64,000 nucleotides of DNA from Candidatus Andeanibacterium colombiense. GTDB lineage: Bacteria > Pseudomonadota > Alphaproteobacteria > Sphingomonadales > Sphingomonadaceae. The notes under the pieces are model-generated. The model made no database searches, was not told where the DNA came from, and saw nothing but the letters and a program-made list of their open reading frames with translations. The DNA is taken from contig CP119316.1 of NCBI GenBank assembly GCA_029202985.1, positions 930,001 through 994,000 of the forward strand, written 5' to 3'. This document shows, one piece after another, positions 1 through 14,177 of this stretch. Position numbers and translations under genes: made by a program. Every line of letters begins with the position of its first letter. Positions within the stretch are counted from its first letter, which is position 1.

Positions 1-30
1 TGCCTGAAGGATGACGCTATAGAGCCTGCC

Positions 31-678
31 ATGCTCCGCACAACCGCCTTCGCCGCCGGACTGATCGGCTGGGCCGCCTGCGCCTCCCCGGCAGGCGCGA
101 CCGAAGGCGATACGCAGTTCTGGATGACCGCCTCCGCCGAAGCACCGCTGGCCGGAGGCGTGACGTTGTCGGCGGACGCGTCGCAGCGGTTCCGCTCGCC
201 TGCCGCGGGGGACGACATCCAGCTCTATCGCGCGGGCATCCAAGTCGCGGCGGCCAACTGGATCGCGCTGGGCGGCGGCATCGCCGATGTCGAAAGCGAC
301 AGCGCCGACGAGACCCGCCTGTTCCAGAGCGTCACGCTGAAATGGGGCAAGCTGCTCTCGCGCAGCCAGCTGGAGGAGCGCTTCTTCGAGGGCGCGGCCC
401 GCCCGCAATTGCGCGGCCGCCAGCGCTTCACGCTGACCGTGCCGCTCGACCGCAACGACCGGCTGCAGCCCTATGTCGAGCTGAACTACATCCTCCGGAA
501 CCAGAATCCGGCTGTAAGCGGCACGGTCGATCACTGGCGGGTCAAGCTGGACTGGCGGCACAAGCTCACCCCGCACCTCGAACTGTCCGCGTCCTACATG
601 ATCCTGCTCGCTCCGCGCCCGGCAGCAGAGGACCGGCTGTCGCATGTCCCGTCGCTGGCGCTGCTTTACGCTTTCTAG
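31..678 (+). CDS. DUF2490-like outer-membrane beta-barrel protein
   Basis: A 215-residue protein with an N-terminal signal peptide (about residues 1-23, ending in a small-residue Ala-Gly-Ala-Thr stretch). The rest is alternating polar/hydrophobic strands rich in aromatic residues, with a C-terminal phenylalanine, as in outer-membrane barrels. The pattern (strands around QFWMTASAEAPL, DWRHKLTPHLELSASY) resembles the DUF2490 family of exported barrel proteins, whose function is not known. It lies 49 bases upstream of priA on the same strand, but no functional link is apparent. Family assignment is by eye; an outer-membrane location is inferred from the signal peptide and the terminal Phe. Confidence 0.7.
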   Translation: MLRTTAFAAGLIGWAACASPAGATEGDTQFWMTASAEAPLAGGVTLSADASQRFRSPAAGDDIQLYRAGIQVAAANWIALGGGIADVESDSADETRLFQSVTLKWGKLLSRSQLEERFFEGAARPQLRGRQRFTLTVPLDRNDRLQPYVELNYILRNQNPAVSGTVDHWRVKLDWRHKLTPHLELSASYMILLAPRPAAEDRLSHVPSLALLYAF

Positions 679-727
679 CGCCGGCGCTTGTGGTCCGCCG
701 GGCAGACGCCCATTAAACGAACGAACC

Positions 728-2893
728 ATGAACCGCGTCCGCATCCTCCACTTCAACGCCGCGCTCGGCCCGCTCGATTACCGGGTGCCCGAGGGCATGG
801 ATGCATCCCCCGGCACGGTGGTGCTCGCGCCGCTCGGGCCCCGCCAGATCGTCGGGATCGTGTGGGAGAAGGAGCGGCTGCCAGCCGACGAGGTGCCCGA
901 TGCCAAATTGCGCCCGTTGCTCGGCCCGCTGCCGGTGCCGCCGCTCAAACCTTCGCTGCGCCGGCTGATCGAATGGACCGCGGATTATTACTGCGCCCAT
1001 CCGGCGTCGGTCGCGCGGATGGTACTGTCGAGCGGCGGGGCACTGAAAGGCCCGTCGACGATGATCGAGTATCGCCTGACCGACCAGACGCCGGAGCGAA
1101 TGACACCGCAGCGCGCGGCGGCGATTGACGCGCTCTACGGCGAACAGGCGACGATCCGCGAACTGGCCGGGATCGCGGGGGTTTCGGAGGGCGTGCTGCG
1201 CGGGCTGGTGAACCAGGGTGTGCTTGAGCCGGTCGAGGTCGATTGCGACCGACCCTATCCCCGCGCCGATGCGGATTTCTACAGCCCGGCGCTGGAAGCC
1301 GAGCAGGAGGAGGTCGCCGCACGGTTCGCAAACGCGGTGTCGGAAGGCGGCTTCGCGCCGTTCCTGCTCGACGGGGTGACCGGCTCGGGCAAGACCGAAG
1401 CCTATTTCGAAGGCATCGCGGCGGCTCTCAGGAAGGGCAAACAGGTGCTTGTCCTGCTGCCTGAAATCGCGCTGACCGGGGCCTTCCTGCGGCGCTTCGA
1501 GGATCGCTTCGGAACCGCGCCGGTGGTGTGGCACAGCGCACTCAAATCGACCGAGCGCCGCCGCGCGTGGCGCGCGATCGCCGGAGGCACGGCACAAGTT
1601 GTGGTCGGCGCGCGCTCGGCACTGTTCCTGCCCTATGCGGAGCTCGGCCTGATCGTGGTCGACGAGGCGCACGAGGTCAGCTTCAAGCAGGATGACGGCG
1701 TGCGCTACAACGCCCGCGACGTCGCGGTGATGCGCGCGCGGTTCGAGGACATCCCGGTGATCCTCGCCAGCGCAACCCCGGCGCTCGAAAGTCTGCAGAT
1801 GGCGGCGAGCGGGATTTACGAGAAGCTCGATCTGCCGAGCCGCTTCGGCGGGGCGGAAATGCCCGCGATCGAGACGATCGACCTCACCGAACAGCCGCCC
1901 GAACGCGGCAAATGGCTATCCCCGCCGCTGGTCGAAAAGTTGACGGACCGGCTCACCAAGGGCGAGCAGTCGCTGCTGTTTCTCAACCGCCGCGGCTATG
2001 CCCCGCTGACCTTGTGCCGGCATTGCGGCTTCCGCTTCGAATGCCCGAACTGCAGCGCCTGGCTGGTCGAGCACCGCCTGTCGCGCCGGCTCGCCTGCCA
2101 CCATTGCGGGCATGAAACCGGCACTCCGGCATTGTGCCCCGAATGTGGCGAGCCCGACTGCCTGGTCGCCTGCGGCCCGGGGGTCGAGCGGATCGCGGAC
2201 GAGGTCGCGGCGATCCTGCCCGAGGCGCGGGTCGCGATCGCGACTTCGGACACGCTCAACTCGCCCGAAAAGATCGCGAATTTCATTGGCTCGGTCGAAG
2301 GCGGCGCGGTCGACGTGATCGTCGGGACCCAGCTCGTCACCAAGGGCTTCCACTTCCCCGAACTTACGCTGGTGGGCGTGGTCGATGCCGATCTCGGGCT
2401 GGAAGGGGGCGATCTGCGCGCGGCCGAGCGAACCTATCAGCAGATCGCGCAGGTCGCCGGGCGCGCCGGGCGCGGCGCGAAGCCGGGCGAAGTGCTGATC
2501 CAGACCCGCCACCCGGAAGCCGCGGTGATCGCCGCCCTCGCCGCCGGCGACCGCGACGCATTCTACGATGCCGAGACCGAAGCCCGCCGCCACGCGGGCG
2601 CCCCGCCCTTCGGCCGCTGGGCCGCGATCATCGTATCATCCGAGGATGAAGCGGAAGCCCGCGAAGCCGCCCGCCGGATCGGGGGGACAAGGCCGGAACT
2701 GGAGGACGTAATGATCCTCGGCCCCGCCGCCGCCCCGCTCTCGCTGCTGCGCGGCCGCTACCGCCACCGCCTGCTGATCAACGCCCGCCGCACCGCGCAG
2801 GTGCAGGACGTGATCCGCGAATGGCTCGGCGCGCTGAGCTTTCCGCAAGGCGTGCGGGTGAGCGTGGACATCGATCCGTATAGTTTTGTGTGA
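728..2893 (+). CDS. priA: Primosomal protein N' (replication restart helicase PriA)
   Basis: 721 residues, the usual length for PriA, the 3'-5' helicase that reloads the replisome at stalled forks. Visible parts in order: an N-terminal DNA-binding domain, Walker A GVTGSGKT near residue 217, a DEAH box (VVDEAHE) near 310, eight zinc-binding cysteines in four CxxC pairs (CRHC, CPNC, CHHC, CPEC) at about 429-477, and a helicase C-terminal domain with the QVAGRAGR motif. I chose the ATG at 728 because the sequence from MNRVRILHFN aligns with normal PriA starts; the open frame extends further upstream without protein character. No partner genes are adjacent. Confidence 0.97.
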   Translation: MNRVRILHFNAALGPLDYRVPEGMDASPGTVVLAPLGPRQIVGIVWEKERLPADEVPDAKLRPLLGPLPVPPLKPSLRRLIEWTADYYCAHPASVARMVLSSGGALKGPSTMIEYRLTDQTPERMTPQRAAAIDALYGEQATIRELAGIAGVSEGVLRGLVNQGVLEPVEVDCDRPYPRADADFYSPALEAEQEEVAARFANAVSEGGFAPFLLDGVTGSGKTEAYFEGIAAALRKGKQVLVLLPEIALTGAFLRRFEDRFGTAPVVWHSALKSTERRRAWRAIAGGTAQVVVGARSALFLPYAELGLIVVDEAHEVSFKQDDGVRYNARDVAVMRARFEDIPVILASATPALESLQMAASGIYEKLDLPSRFGGAEMPAIETIDLTEQPPERGKWLSPPLVEKLTDRLTKGEQSLLFLNRRGYAPLTLCRHCGFRFECPNCSAWLVEHRLSRRLACHHCGHETGTPALCPECGEPDCLVACGPGVERIADEVAAILPEARVAIATSDTLNSPEKIANFIGSVEGGAVDVIVGTQLVTKGFHFPELTLVGVVDADLGLEGGDLRAAERTYQQIAQVAGRAGRGAKPGEVLIQTRHPEAAVIAALAAGDRDAFYDAETEARRHAGAPPFGRWAAIIVSSEDEAEAREAARRIGGTRPELEDVMILGPAAAPLSLLRGRYRHRLLINARRTAQVQDVIREWLGALSFPQGVRVSVDIDPYSFV

Positions 2894-2995
2894 AGCCTTG
2901 GCTGTCGCTAGGTAGGATTGCCGAGCCGATGGTTGAGGTCGCATTGGCAAGTGGGTTGCGATAGGTTGGAATCGGCAAGATTTTTGGGGGTCGCA

Positions 2996-4570
2996 GTGGT
3001 TCGGGGGATTTCATATATCGCGGCCATCGCGGCCGCCTTTTCGGGGATGCTCGGCGCGGGCGCGGCACAAGCGAAGGCCAACTGGACCAGGGCCGAAACC
3101 AGGCATTTCGTGTTCTTCAGCTCGGGCCAGCCGGCCGAGCTGGAAACTTTCGCGATCGAAGCCGAGAAGTTCGACGCAATGCTGCGGGCGCGCTTCAACA
3201 TTCCGGAAGACGAGATCGTCAATCGGCTGACGATCTATGTTCTCCCCGATGGCGCTTCGGTCGCCAAGCTGATGGGCGATCCGAACAGCGGTCTTGCGGG
3301 TTTCTACAAGGCTTCGCCCGAAGGCAGCTTCGCCGTATCGAACCGCGATCGGGCGGACAGCAAATTCGAGAGTTCGGGGCAGCAGGTGCTGTTCCACGAA
3401 TACACCCACCACTTCTTTTCGCGTTACCTTCCGGCCGCCTATCCAGTGTGGCTGGGCGAAGGTTTCGCCGAATATTATTCGACCACCACCTTCAAGAAAG
3501 ACGGCACCTACACCTACGGCGCGCCGGTGTGGGGCCGTGCCTATGGCCTGGTCGAAGGCAAGCAGATTCCGATCCGCACCATCTTGTTCAACGGCACCGA
3601 GGGGATGGACGCGCGGACGGCGGACATCTTCTATGGCCGTTCGTGGCTGTTTACCCACAGCATGATGTCGACGCCCGAAGGGCTCAAGACGCTCGATACC
3701 TATATCGCCGATCTCAACCACGGGCTCGACCCGAAGGAAGCGGCGCAAAAGGATTTCGGCGATCTCGATGCGCTCGACAAGGCGGTCGAGAAAATGGAGC
3801 GCCAGCCGCTTACGATGTTCACTTCCAAGCTGCCGGTCACGTTCGACGCGGGCTATGTCGCGGTCCGGCTCGATGAGCCGCAGTCGCGTCTGATCGAACT
3901 CCAGCTCCAGCGGCGCGCACAGGAAGACAAGGTGCCCGCCCGCGATGCCCTGCGGGCCTTGGCCGCCGCCTATCCTGGGCGGGCCGACGTGCTCTACGAA
4001 CTGGCCGAAGCGGAATACGACGTAGCCAGACAAACCACGGGCGAAGCGGCCGAGAACGTCGCGTTGGCCGAAACGGAAACCGCGGCGGACCGGGTGCTTG
4101 CCATCCAGCCCGGCCATGCGCGCGCGAATGTCCTCAAGGCCGAAGTGATGCTCGACCGCTATGGCAGCAAGGACGGCAACTATATCGCGGCCCGCAAGTA
4201 TCTGGTGAAGGCGAACCGCGCGGATACGGACGATCCGCTGCCGCTGTATCTCTATTACCAAAGCTATGCCCAGAACGGCGAGCATCCGCCGGAAATCGCG
4301 CTGGACGGGCTTTATCAGTCGTTCAGCCGGGCGAAGGAGGTGACCGATTTCCGGATCGCGCTGGCCTATGCCCTAGTCGACGAGCGGCGCTACGACGAAG
4401 CGATCCAGCTCGTCCGCTTCCTCGCGGGTGATCCGCATGGCGGAGCCCAGGGCAAGGCGATTCTGGCCGAGCTGTTGCAGGCGAAACAGACCTACGAAGA
4501 AAGTGGCGAGGCACCCCCCGCCGATGCGAAGGGCGCTTCGGCCCAGCTGCAAGGGTCGGGCAACTCCTAG
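2996..4570 (+). CDS. Secreted zinc metallopeptidase-like protein with TPR-like C-terminal half
   Basis: 524 residues from a GTG preceded by a G-rich Shine-Dalgarno-like run. A signal peptide (hydrophobic core YIAAIAAAFSGMLGAGAA) suggests export. HEYTHH gives zinc ligands H134 and H138 and catalytic E135; GEGFAEYYS supplies a third ligand at E159, the spacing expected of gluzincins (DUF1570-like). The second half (from about residue 300) is helical with Ala-rich repeats resembling TPR units, so it may bind a protein partner. Substrate unknown. The stop codon shares the tetranucleotide CTAG with the stop of the convergent ada gene. An alternative start at 2918 would put residues in front of the signal peptide and is less likely. 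Confidence 0.8.
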   Translation: MVRGISYIAAIAAAFSGMLGAGAAQAKANWTRAETRHFVFFSSGQPAELETFAIEAEKFDAMLRARFNIPEDEIVNRLTIYVLPDGASVAKLMGDPNSGLAGFYKASPEGSFAVSNRDRADSKFESSGQQVLFHEYTHHFFSRYLPAAYPVWLGEGFAEYYSTTTFKKDGTYTYGAPVWGRAYGLVEGKQIPIRTILFNGTEGMDARTADIFYGRSWLFTHSMMSTPEGLKTLDTYIADLNHGLDPKEAAQKDFGDLDALDKAVEKMERQPLTMFTSKLPVTFDAGYVAVRLDEPQSRLIELQLQRRAQEDKVPARDALRALAAAYPGRADVLYELAEAEYDVARQTTGEAAENVALAETETAADRVLAIQPGHARANVLKAEVMLDRYGSKDGNYIAARKYLVKANRADTDDPLPLYLYYQSYAQNGEHPPEIALDGLYQSFSRAKEVTDFRIALAYALVDERRYDEAIQLVRFLAGDPHGGAQGKAILAELLQAKQTYEESGEAPPADAKGASAQLQGSGNS

Positions 4571-5601
4571 CCGCGCTCGCGCCTCAGCAGTTCCTCCTTG
4601 ATCGCGGTGCCATAGGCATAGCCGCCGATAGAGCCGTCGCTGCGCAGCACGCGGTGGCACGGGATAAGGACCGCGACATGGTTCGCGCCATTGGCCGAGC
4701 CCGCGGCACGCACCGCCTTGGGATTGCCGGCAGCGGCGGCGATCTGCGAATAGGACCGGGTCTCGCCCGCCGGAATCCTCAGCAATTCGCGCCACACCGC
4801 CTCCTGGAATGCGGTGCCCTTGATGTCGAGCGGGATGTCAAGCCCGGTGCCGGGCGCTTCCACCGCCGCGACCACCCGCTCCAGCAGGTCGGAGAACTCC
4901 GCCCCGCCCTCGGCCAGATCGGCCTTCGGAAAGATCGCCGCGAGTTCGTCGCGCCCCTCGTCGAATGACAGGCGGCACACGCCCTTCTCGGTCGCCGCGA
5001 TCAGCATCGCGCCGAGCGTGGTTTCGACCACGGCCCAGTTGATCGTGACGCCCTCGCCGCCCCTTGCCCATGCCGATGGCGCCATGCCGAGCCTGCCTTT
5101 CATTGCCTCGTAGAACCGCGAGGGGGCTTCGAACCCCGCCTCGTAGATCGCGTCGGTGACGGCGCCGCCGCCGCTCAGCGCCTCGCGCGCCCGTTCCTCG
5201 CGCAGCGCGCGGGCGTAAGCGGCGGGCGAAAGCCCGGTGAGGCGCTTGAACATCCGCTGGAAATGCGCGGGGGAATAGCCGGTCAATTCGCCCAGCGCAT
5301 CGAGCGGCACAGGCGCCTCGGCCGCGCGGATCGCCGCGATGGCGTCCTGCACCGCCTGCTCGTCGCGCGCCGCTTCGTCGGGCTTGCAACGCTTGCACGG
5401 GCGAAAGCCCGCCGCCTCGGCATCGCGATTGGCGGAGAAGTACCGCGTGTTCTCGGGGCGCGGCCGGCGCGCGGGGCAACTCGGGCGGCAATAGATGCCG
5501 GTGGTCGTCACCGCGACCACGAAGCGCCCGTCCTGCGCGCGGTCGCGGGCGGCGAAAGCTGCTTCCATCGCGTGGAGCGTGGCGGGATCGGTGATCGTCA
5601 T
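4567..5601 (-). CDS. ada: Bifunctional Ada: DNA repair methyltransferase and AraC-type regulator
   Basis: 344 residues with the full Ada layout. The N-terminal zinc/methyl-phosphotriester domain has four cysteines at C38, C42, C69 and C72 (GIYCRPSCP and PCKRCKPD), the first being the methyl acceptor in known Ada proteins. An AraC helix-turn-helix domain follows (about 85-185), then the O6-methylguanine methyltransferase domain with IPCHRV (active C315). It removes alkyl groups from DNA and in its methylated form activates the adaptive response. The start at 5601 (MTITDP) is preferred over an upstream in-frame ATG because it gives standard Ada spacing. Convergent with the metallopeptidase. Confidence 0.96.
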   Translation of the reverse strand: MTITDPATLHAMEAAFAARDRAQDGRFVVAVTTTGIYCRPSCPARRPRPENTRYFSANRDAEAAGFRPCKRCKPDEAARDEQAVQDAIAAIRAAEAPVPLDALGELTGYSPAHFQRMFKRLTGLSPAAYARALREERAREALSGGGAVTDAIYEAGFEAPSRFYEAMKGRLGMAPSAWARGGEGVTINWAVVETTLGAMLIAATEKGVCRLSFDEGRDELAAIFPKADLAEGGAEFSDLLERVVAAVEAPGTGLDIPLDIKGTAFQEAVWRELLRIPAGETRSYSQIAAAAGNPKAVRAAGSANGANHVAVLIPCHRVLRSDGSIGGYAYGTAIKEELLRRERG

Positions 5602-5681
5602 GCAGCCGATATAGGCGCGGCGGAAAACCAATGCGTCCCGATTCTTGCGCTCAAAGCGGGAAACGGCGACAAGCCCACCCG

Positions 5682-7253
5682 ATGACCCGTTTCCGCCACG
5701 CGCTCCGCCTCCCGATCATCCTGCTGCTCGCACTGGTGTTCATCCAAGCGCCGGCGAACGCGGACCCGTCCGATATCGACGCGGCCGGGCGCGGCGTGGT
5801 GCGGGTGATGATCATAGGCCAGCAGGACGGATCGATGTATCCGGTCTCACACGGCACCGGCTTCGCGGTCACGCCCGAGCGGATCGTGACCAATGCGCAT
5901 GTGGTGAAGGAAGCGCGCGACGACGATACGCTGTCGATCGCGATCGTGCCGTCGGACGGCGGCAAGGTCGTCTACGGCAAGATTGCCGCGTTCTCCGAGC
6001 GCAACGATCTCGCGCTGGTCGAGACCACCAGCCCGCTCAACCTGCCGCCGCTGACCATCGCGGGCAGCGAAATGACCGATTCCTCGCCGGTCACCGCGGT
6101 CGGCTATCCGATGAATGTCGACCGTGCCCAGGGTCTGACCCTGCAGGACATCTTCAACGCAACGCCCCCGGTGAAGAGCCGCGGGTTCCTCTCGGGCCAG
6201 CGCCCGAGCCGTGAATTCGACACGATCCTGCACACCGCGCCGATCGGCAAGGGCAGCAGCGGCGGCCCGCTGCTCGACAATTGCGGGCGAGTGATCGGGG
6301 TCAACAGCTTCGGCGCGGAGAGCGACGGGAGCGATTCGGAGTTCTATTTTGCCGTCTCGAACCGCGAGCTGCTGCCGTTCCTGCGGGCCAACGGCATCGT
6401 CGCGCAGGTCAACAGCCTGCCCTGCCGCTCGCTCGCGGACCTCGACGCGCAGGAGCGCGCACGCGCCGAGCGCGACCAGATGGTCGCGATGCAGCAGCAG
6501 GAGAGCAAGGCCACCCGCGACGCCGAGCGCGCCGAGAAGGCCCGCCGCGAGGCAGAATTCTCGATCATCGCCGAGCGCGAGGATGCGATGATGCTGTGCA
6601 TGCTGCTGGTGCTCAGCGCGATCGGCGGCGGCTATATCGTCCATCTCGAGCGCGAGCGCGGAGAGATCGCCAAGATGAAGGTCGCGGTGGCCGCGACCGG
6701 GATCGCGGTGATCGCCGCCGCCGCGACCTGGGCGCTGCGGCCGGACTTCGGCGAGGTCGAGGACCGGGTCGCTCAGGTGCTGGCGGCCGAGGACGAGGCG
6801 GCGCGCGGCAAGACCGGCGAGATCGAGATCCCTGCCGCTACGCCTTCGGCCGGCAAGTTCGTCTGCAGCGTGGATGTCGAGCGCAGCCGCATCACCAGCA
6901 TGGCGACCGACGACGTGCCCTTCAGCTGGACCGCCGGCGGTTGCGTCAACGGGCGCACCCAATACGGGCTGCATGATAGCAAATGGTCGCGGGTGCTGGT
7001 CCCGAACGACGAAGCCTCGGTTTCGGTCAATGCCTACGATCCCGACACGCATGAATACCGGGTCGAGCGCTACCTGCTGCCGCACGACGCGATGGAAGCG
7101 GTGCGCGAGGCTCGCGCTAGATACGAGCTGCCCGAGTGCGGCACCGGCAATGGCGCCGCGAACACGCTCGGCAGCAACCAGGCGGCGATCTTCACCCTGC
7201 TTCCGGCCCAGCCCAACGAGCGGCTCGTCTATAATTGTCACGCGGAGAAGTAG
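5682..7253 (+). CDS. Exported trypsin-like serine protease with coiled coil and two membrane segments
   Basis: 523 residues. Signal sequence/anchor at 1-26, then an S1C/HtrA-like protease domain with a recognisable triad: H73 (TNAHVV), D109 (ERNDLAL) and S193 (GKGSSGGPL). There is no PDZ domain. A charged helical stretch (about residues 255-300, many Arg/Glu/Ala) looks like a coiled coil. It is followed by two hydrophobic segments (LCMLLVLSAIGGGYIV and VAVAATGIAVIAAAATWAL) and a C-terminal soluble domain of unknown type. The protease domain is probably periplasmic; topology after the membrane segments is unclear. Substrate unknown. Monocistronic by context, just upstream of the atp operon. 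Confidence 0.8.
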   Translation: MTRFRHALRLPIILLLALVFIQAPANADPSDIDAAGRGVVRVMIIGQQDGSMYPVSHGTGFAVTPERIVTNAHVVKEARDDDTLSIAIVPSDGGKVVYGKIAAFSERNDLALVETTSPLNLPPLTIAGSEMTDSSPVTAVGYPMNVDRAQGLTLQDIFNATPPVKSRGFLSGQRPSREFDTILHTAPIGKGSSGGPLLDNCGRVIGVNSFGAESDGSDSEFYFAVSNRELLPFLRANGIVAQVNSLPCRSLADLDAQERARAERDQMVAMQQQESKATRDAERAEKARREAEFSIIAEREDAMMLCMLLVLSAIGGGYIVHLERERGEIAKMKVAVAATGIAVIAAAATWALRPDFGEVEDRVAQVLAAEDEAARGKTGEIEIPAATPSAGKFVCSVDVERSRITSMATDDVPFSWTAGGCVNGRTQYGLHDSKWSRVLVPNDEASVSVNAYDPDTHEYRVERYLLPHDAMEAVREARARYELPECGTGNGAANTLGSNQAAIFTLLPAQPNERLVYNCHAEK

Positions 7254-7418
7254 CGCGTTCCTGCGCGGTTCAGCCTGCGGGGGAAAATCCCCGGCCGACT
7301 CGGGTTGCGTTGTAGGGAAGCCTTTGCTAGGCGCGCGGCGACGTTGCCGGGGCCGCCTTTTGGTGGCTCGTTTGGGCTGCACATATTCCTCACCGGAACC
7401 AACAAGGGACCATCACGC

Positions 7419-9514
<2,096 letters not shown>

Positions 9515-9524
9515 GGAACCCTAA

Positions 9525-12079
<2,555 letters not shown>

Positions 12080-12084
12080 TCGAA

Positions 12085-12342
12085 ATGGCACTCCACTTCG
12101 AACTCGTCACACCGGAGAAGCTGGTCCGTTCCGAGGACGTCTACATGGTAGTCGTCCCCGGCACGGAAGGTGATTTCGGTGTGCTCGAAGGCCATGCGCC
12201 GGTAATGGCGACGATCCGCGACGGCGCGCTCCGGATCTATCGGACCGACGGCGCCCAGCCCGAGGAAATCGAAGTCCGCGGCGGTTTCGCCGAGGTCGGC
12301 CATAATGGCCTGACCGTTCTGGCGGAGCACGTCGCCGGCTGA
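12085..12342 (+). CDS. atpC: ATP synthase F1 subunit epsilon
   Basis: 85 residues beginning [39 protein letters not shown]. This is the N-terminal beta-sandwich of epsilon, which binds gamma and the c-ring. The usual C-terminal helical hairpin, which inhibits ATP hydrolysis in other bacteria, is missing; the protein ends right after the sandwich domain. Short epsilon subunits of this size are common in alphaproteobacteria, where the zeta inhibitor often takes over that role. Last gene of the F1 operon, 5 bases after atpD. Confidence 0.95.
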   Translation: MALHFELVTPEKLVRSEDVYMVVVPGTEGDFGVLEGHAPVMATIRDGALRIYRTDGAQPEEIEVRGGFAEVGHNGLTVLAEHVAG

Positions 12343-12408
12343 ACGGGCGCGGCTGGCTCTTGCCGCCGCGCTCCTTCCGCTTATGAGGCCGTGATCACCG
12401 CGCAGCCG

Positions 12409-12687
12409 CTATTTCTTCGGAGCGTCGTCCAGGTGCTTGGCCTGGTCCTTCAGATCGTCCTTGATCGCCTCGCCCTTGTCGCGCAGCGCATCGGCCTTTT
12501 GCTTGGCCGCTTCCTCGTCCGGAGCATTGGTACCGAGCGCCTCGACCACATCGGCCTGCGCCTCATAGGACTTGTCGATCGCGTCGGCCTGCTTGTCGAC
12601 TTCCTTCTGCGCCTCGGTCTTGCCGCACCCGGCCAGCGCCAAGCTGAGCGCGACGGTAGCCAGCGCGGTTTTATAAAGCGTTCTCAT
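12409..12687 (-). CDS. Small charged lipoprotein
   Basis: 92 residues. The N-terminus MRTLYKTALATVALSLALAGCGK is a lipoprotein signal peptide with lipobox LAGC, so the mature protein should be lipid-anchored at Cys20. The rest is a highly charged helix (KEVDKQADAIDKSYEAQADVVEAL, then KQKADALRDKGEAIKDDLKDQ), suggesting a coiled coil with heptad-like spacing. A good ribosome-binding site (GAGAGGAAA) lies just upstream. Function unknown. It faces the end of the atp operon convergently and lies 43 bases downstream of the sulfatase-fold gene on the same strand, so it may be cotranscribed with it. Confidence 0.75.
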   Translation of the reverse strand: MRTLYKTALATVALSLALAGCGKTEAQKEVDKQADAIDKSYEAQADVVEALGTNAPDEEAAKQKADALRDKGEAIKDDLKDQAKHLDDAPKK

Positions 12688-12730
12688 GGCGTTTCCTCTC
12701 GGCCGGACACCCGCATATGGGCGTCTCGAC

Positions 12731-14128
12731 CTAGTGGGAACGCGGGACGGACGAAGCCGGTTCCGTAGTCCCCTTGGCCTTGAGGTAGATCCACGGCACT
12801 TGCGAACCGTTGAACCGCATCCGCCCGTCGCGATCGAAGAACGGCGGCATATGATCGCCCACAATCAGAATGTCGGTCGGCGGCAGCGTCGGATCCATCG
12901 CCATCGCATCGATCGAATCCGCCAGCCGGTGGTGGAGCAGGAACATCCGGCAGATCTGCGGATGATCCTCGCGCCAGTCGCGCGGGCCAATGTCGCAATG
13001 GTCGGTGCCCAGCGCCTTGTCGGCAATCACCGGCAGATGCGAATTGAGCGTGAGCCAATAGACGAACTGGGGCGACTTCGCCGCCTTCAACCGCGCGGCG
13101 ATCTGCTTCGGGACGTCCGTATCGCAGGCGCCGGGGAACACCCCACCGCAGTGCCGCGCGCCAGCCTTGCGCAGTTCCGCGCCGAACTGCCGCTCGTTGA
13201 AATGGAGCTTCGGGTACCAGTGGTCACGATCGAAGAACGTGCCGGGGAAGCTGTGCATCGCGACCGTGCGATAGCCCGCCCGGCCGTAACGCGCCGGCAT
13301 GCAATCCGCCTTCGCGAAGTCGAACCGGACATATTCGCCCCACACGCCGCACAATTCGCGCAGTTCGCCATTGGTGGTCGATCCGTAATAGGGAACCGTT
13401 CCGTGGCGCACTTCGTAGCGCCCGCTCCAGCCGGGCCGGTTCCAGTCGGCGTTGAACAGGCCTCTTTCCACCTCGCCGGCCGGCGCGCCGAGCGCTTCGA
13501 CCACGATCAGCAGCACGTTGCGGCGGTCGGCCGGGGGCTGCTGCAGGCCAGCCGAATGGGTCGCCGAGGAGAAGGGTTCGCCCGGCAGCGGCGCGCTGTG
13601 ATAGCTGCCGCGTGTGGCGGCGGTGGCGATCCCGTCGAGACCGGCGAGGCCGAACACCGCGAGCAGCGCCAGCAGCGCCGAGGGTATGGACCTGAACCGC
13701 GGAACGCGTGGCGCCTGGTAGAGTGCGATCCCGCCGGCGATCAGGAACACCGCCCCCGCCAGCACATATTCCCACGATTGCCAGGGATGGATTTCCTTCA
13801 GGAACGACGGGAGCAGCCAGATGTCCAGCGGGTGGATATTGAACATCTCACAGACGTAAAACACCGTCGTCACGGCGATCATCAGAAACAGCACCGCGCG
13901 CTTGAACCAAGTCCAGGGGAGTTGCGAGACGACCAGCGCCAGCCAGCCGAAGATCAGCAGCGCCGGCTTCATCGGCGGCCCGCCGATCGGCCACATCAGG
14001 ATCAGCGCGAGATTGGGAACCACCAGCCAGAACAGCGGCCAGCGCCACGGCAAGGATCGCCAAAGCAAAGCAAGCATCTGCAAACCGGAAACCCCCGAAG
14101 CGCCCGCTCCAGAGCGGAGCGAGGCCAT
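12731..14128 (-). CDS. Inner-membrane sulfatase-fold protein (phosphoethanolamine/glycerophosphate transferase-like)
   Basis: 465 residues. About five hydrophobic segments lie in the first 185 residues (for example LFWLVVPNLALILMWPI and AVLFLMIAVTTVFYV), followed by a periplasmic sulfatase/alkaline-phosphatase-fold domain. Its landmarks are NVLLIVVEALGAP (metal Asp replaced by Glu, as in the LTA synthase/EptA clan), STTNGE (candidate nucleophile Thr), NSHLP, and IVGDHMPP near the C-terminus. Such enzymes move phospho-head groups onto lipid A, glucans or teichoic acids; which one here cannot be told. Several cysteines (ELCGVW, ADCMPA, ARHCGG, GACDTD) may form disulfides as in EptA. Confidence 0.75.
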   Translation of the reverse strand: MASLRSGAGASGVSGLQMLALLWRSLPWRWPLFWLVVPNLALILMWPIGGPPMKPALLIFGWLALVVSQLPWTWFKRAVLFLMIAVTTVFYVCEMFNIHPLDIWLLPSFLKEIHPWQSWEYVLAGAVFLIAGGIALYQAPRVPRFRSIPSALLALLAVFGLAGLDGIATAATRGSYHSAPLPGEPFSSATHSAGLQQPPADRRNVLLIVVEALGAPAGEVERGLFNADWNRPGWSGRYEVRHGTVPYYGSTTNGELRELCGVWGEYVRFDFAKADCMPARYGRAGYRTVAMHSFPGTFFDRDHWYPKLHFNERQFGAELRKAGARHCGGVFPGACDTDVPKQIAARLKAAKSPQFVYWLTLNSHLPVIADKALGTDHCDIGPRDWREDHPQICRMFLLHHRLADSIDAMAMDPTLPPTDILIVGDHMPPFFDRDGRMRFNGSQVPWIYLKAKGTTEPASSVPRSH

Positions 14129-14177
14129 CGCTAGTCTCCGATGGTTAATATCGCTTAAAGATTGGCTATTTCTCCCG

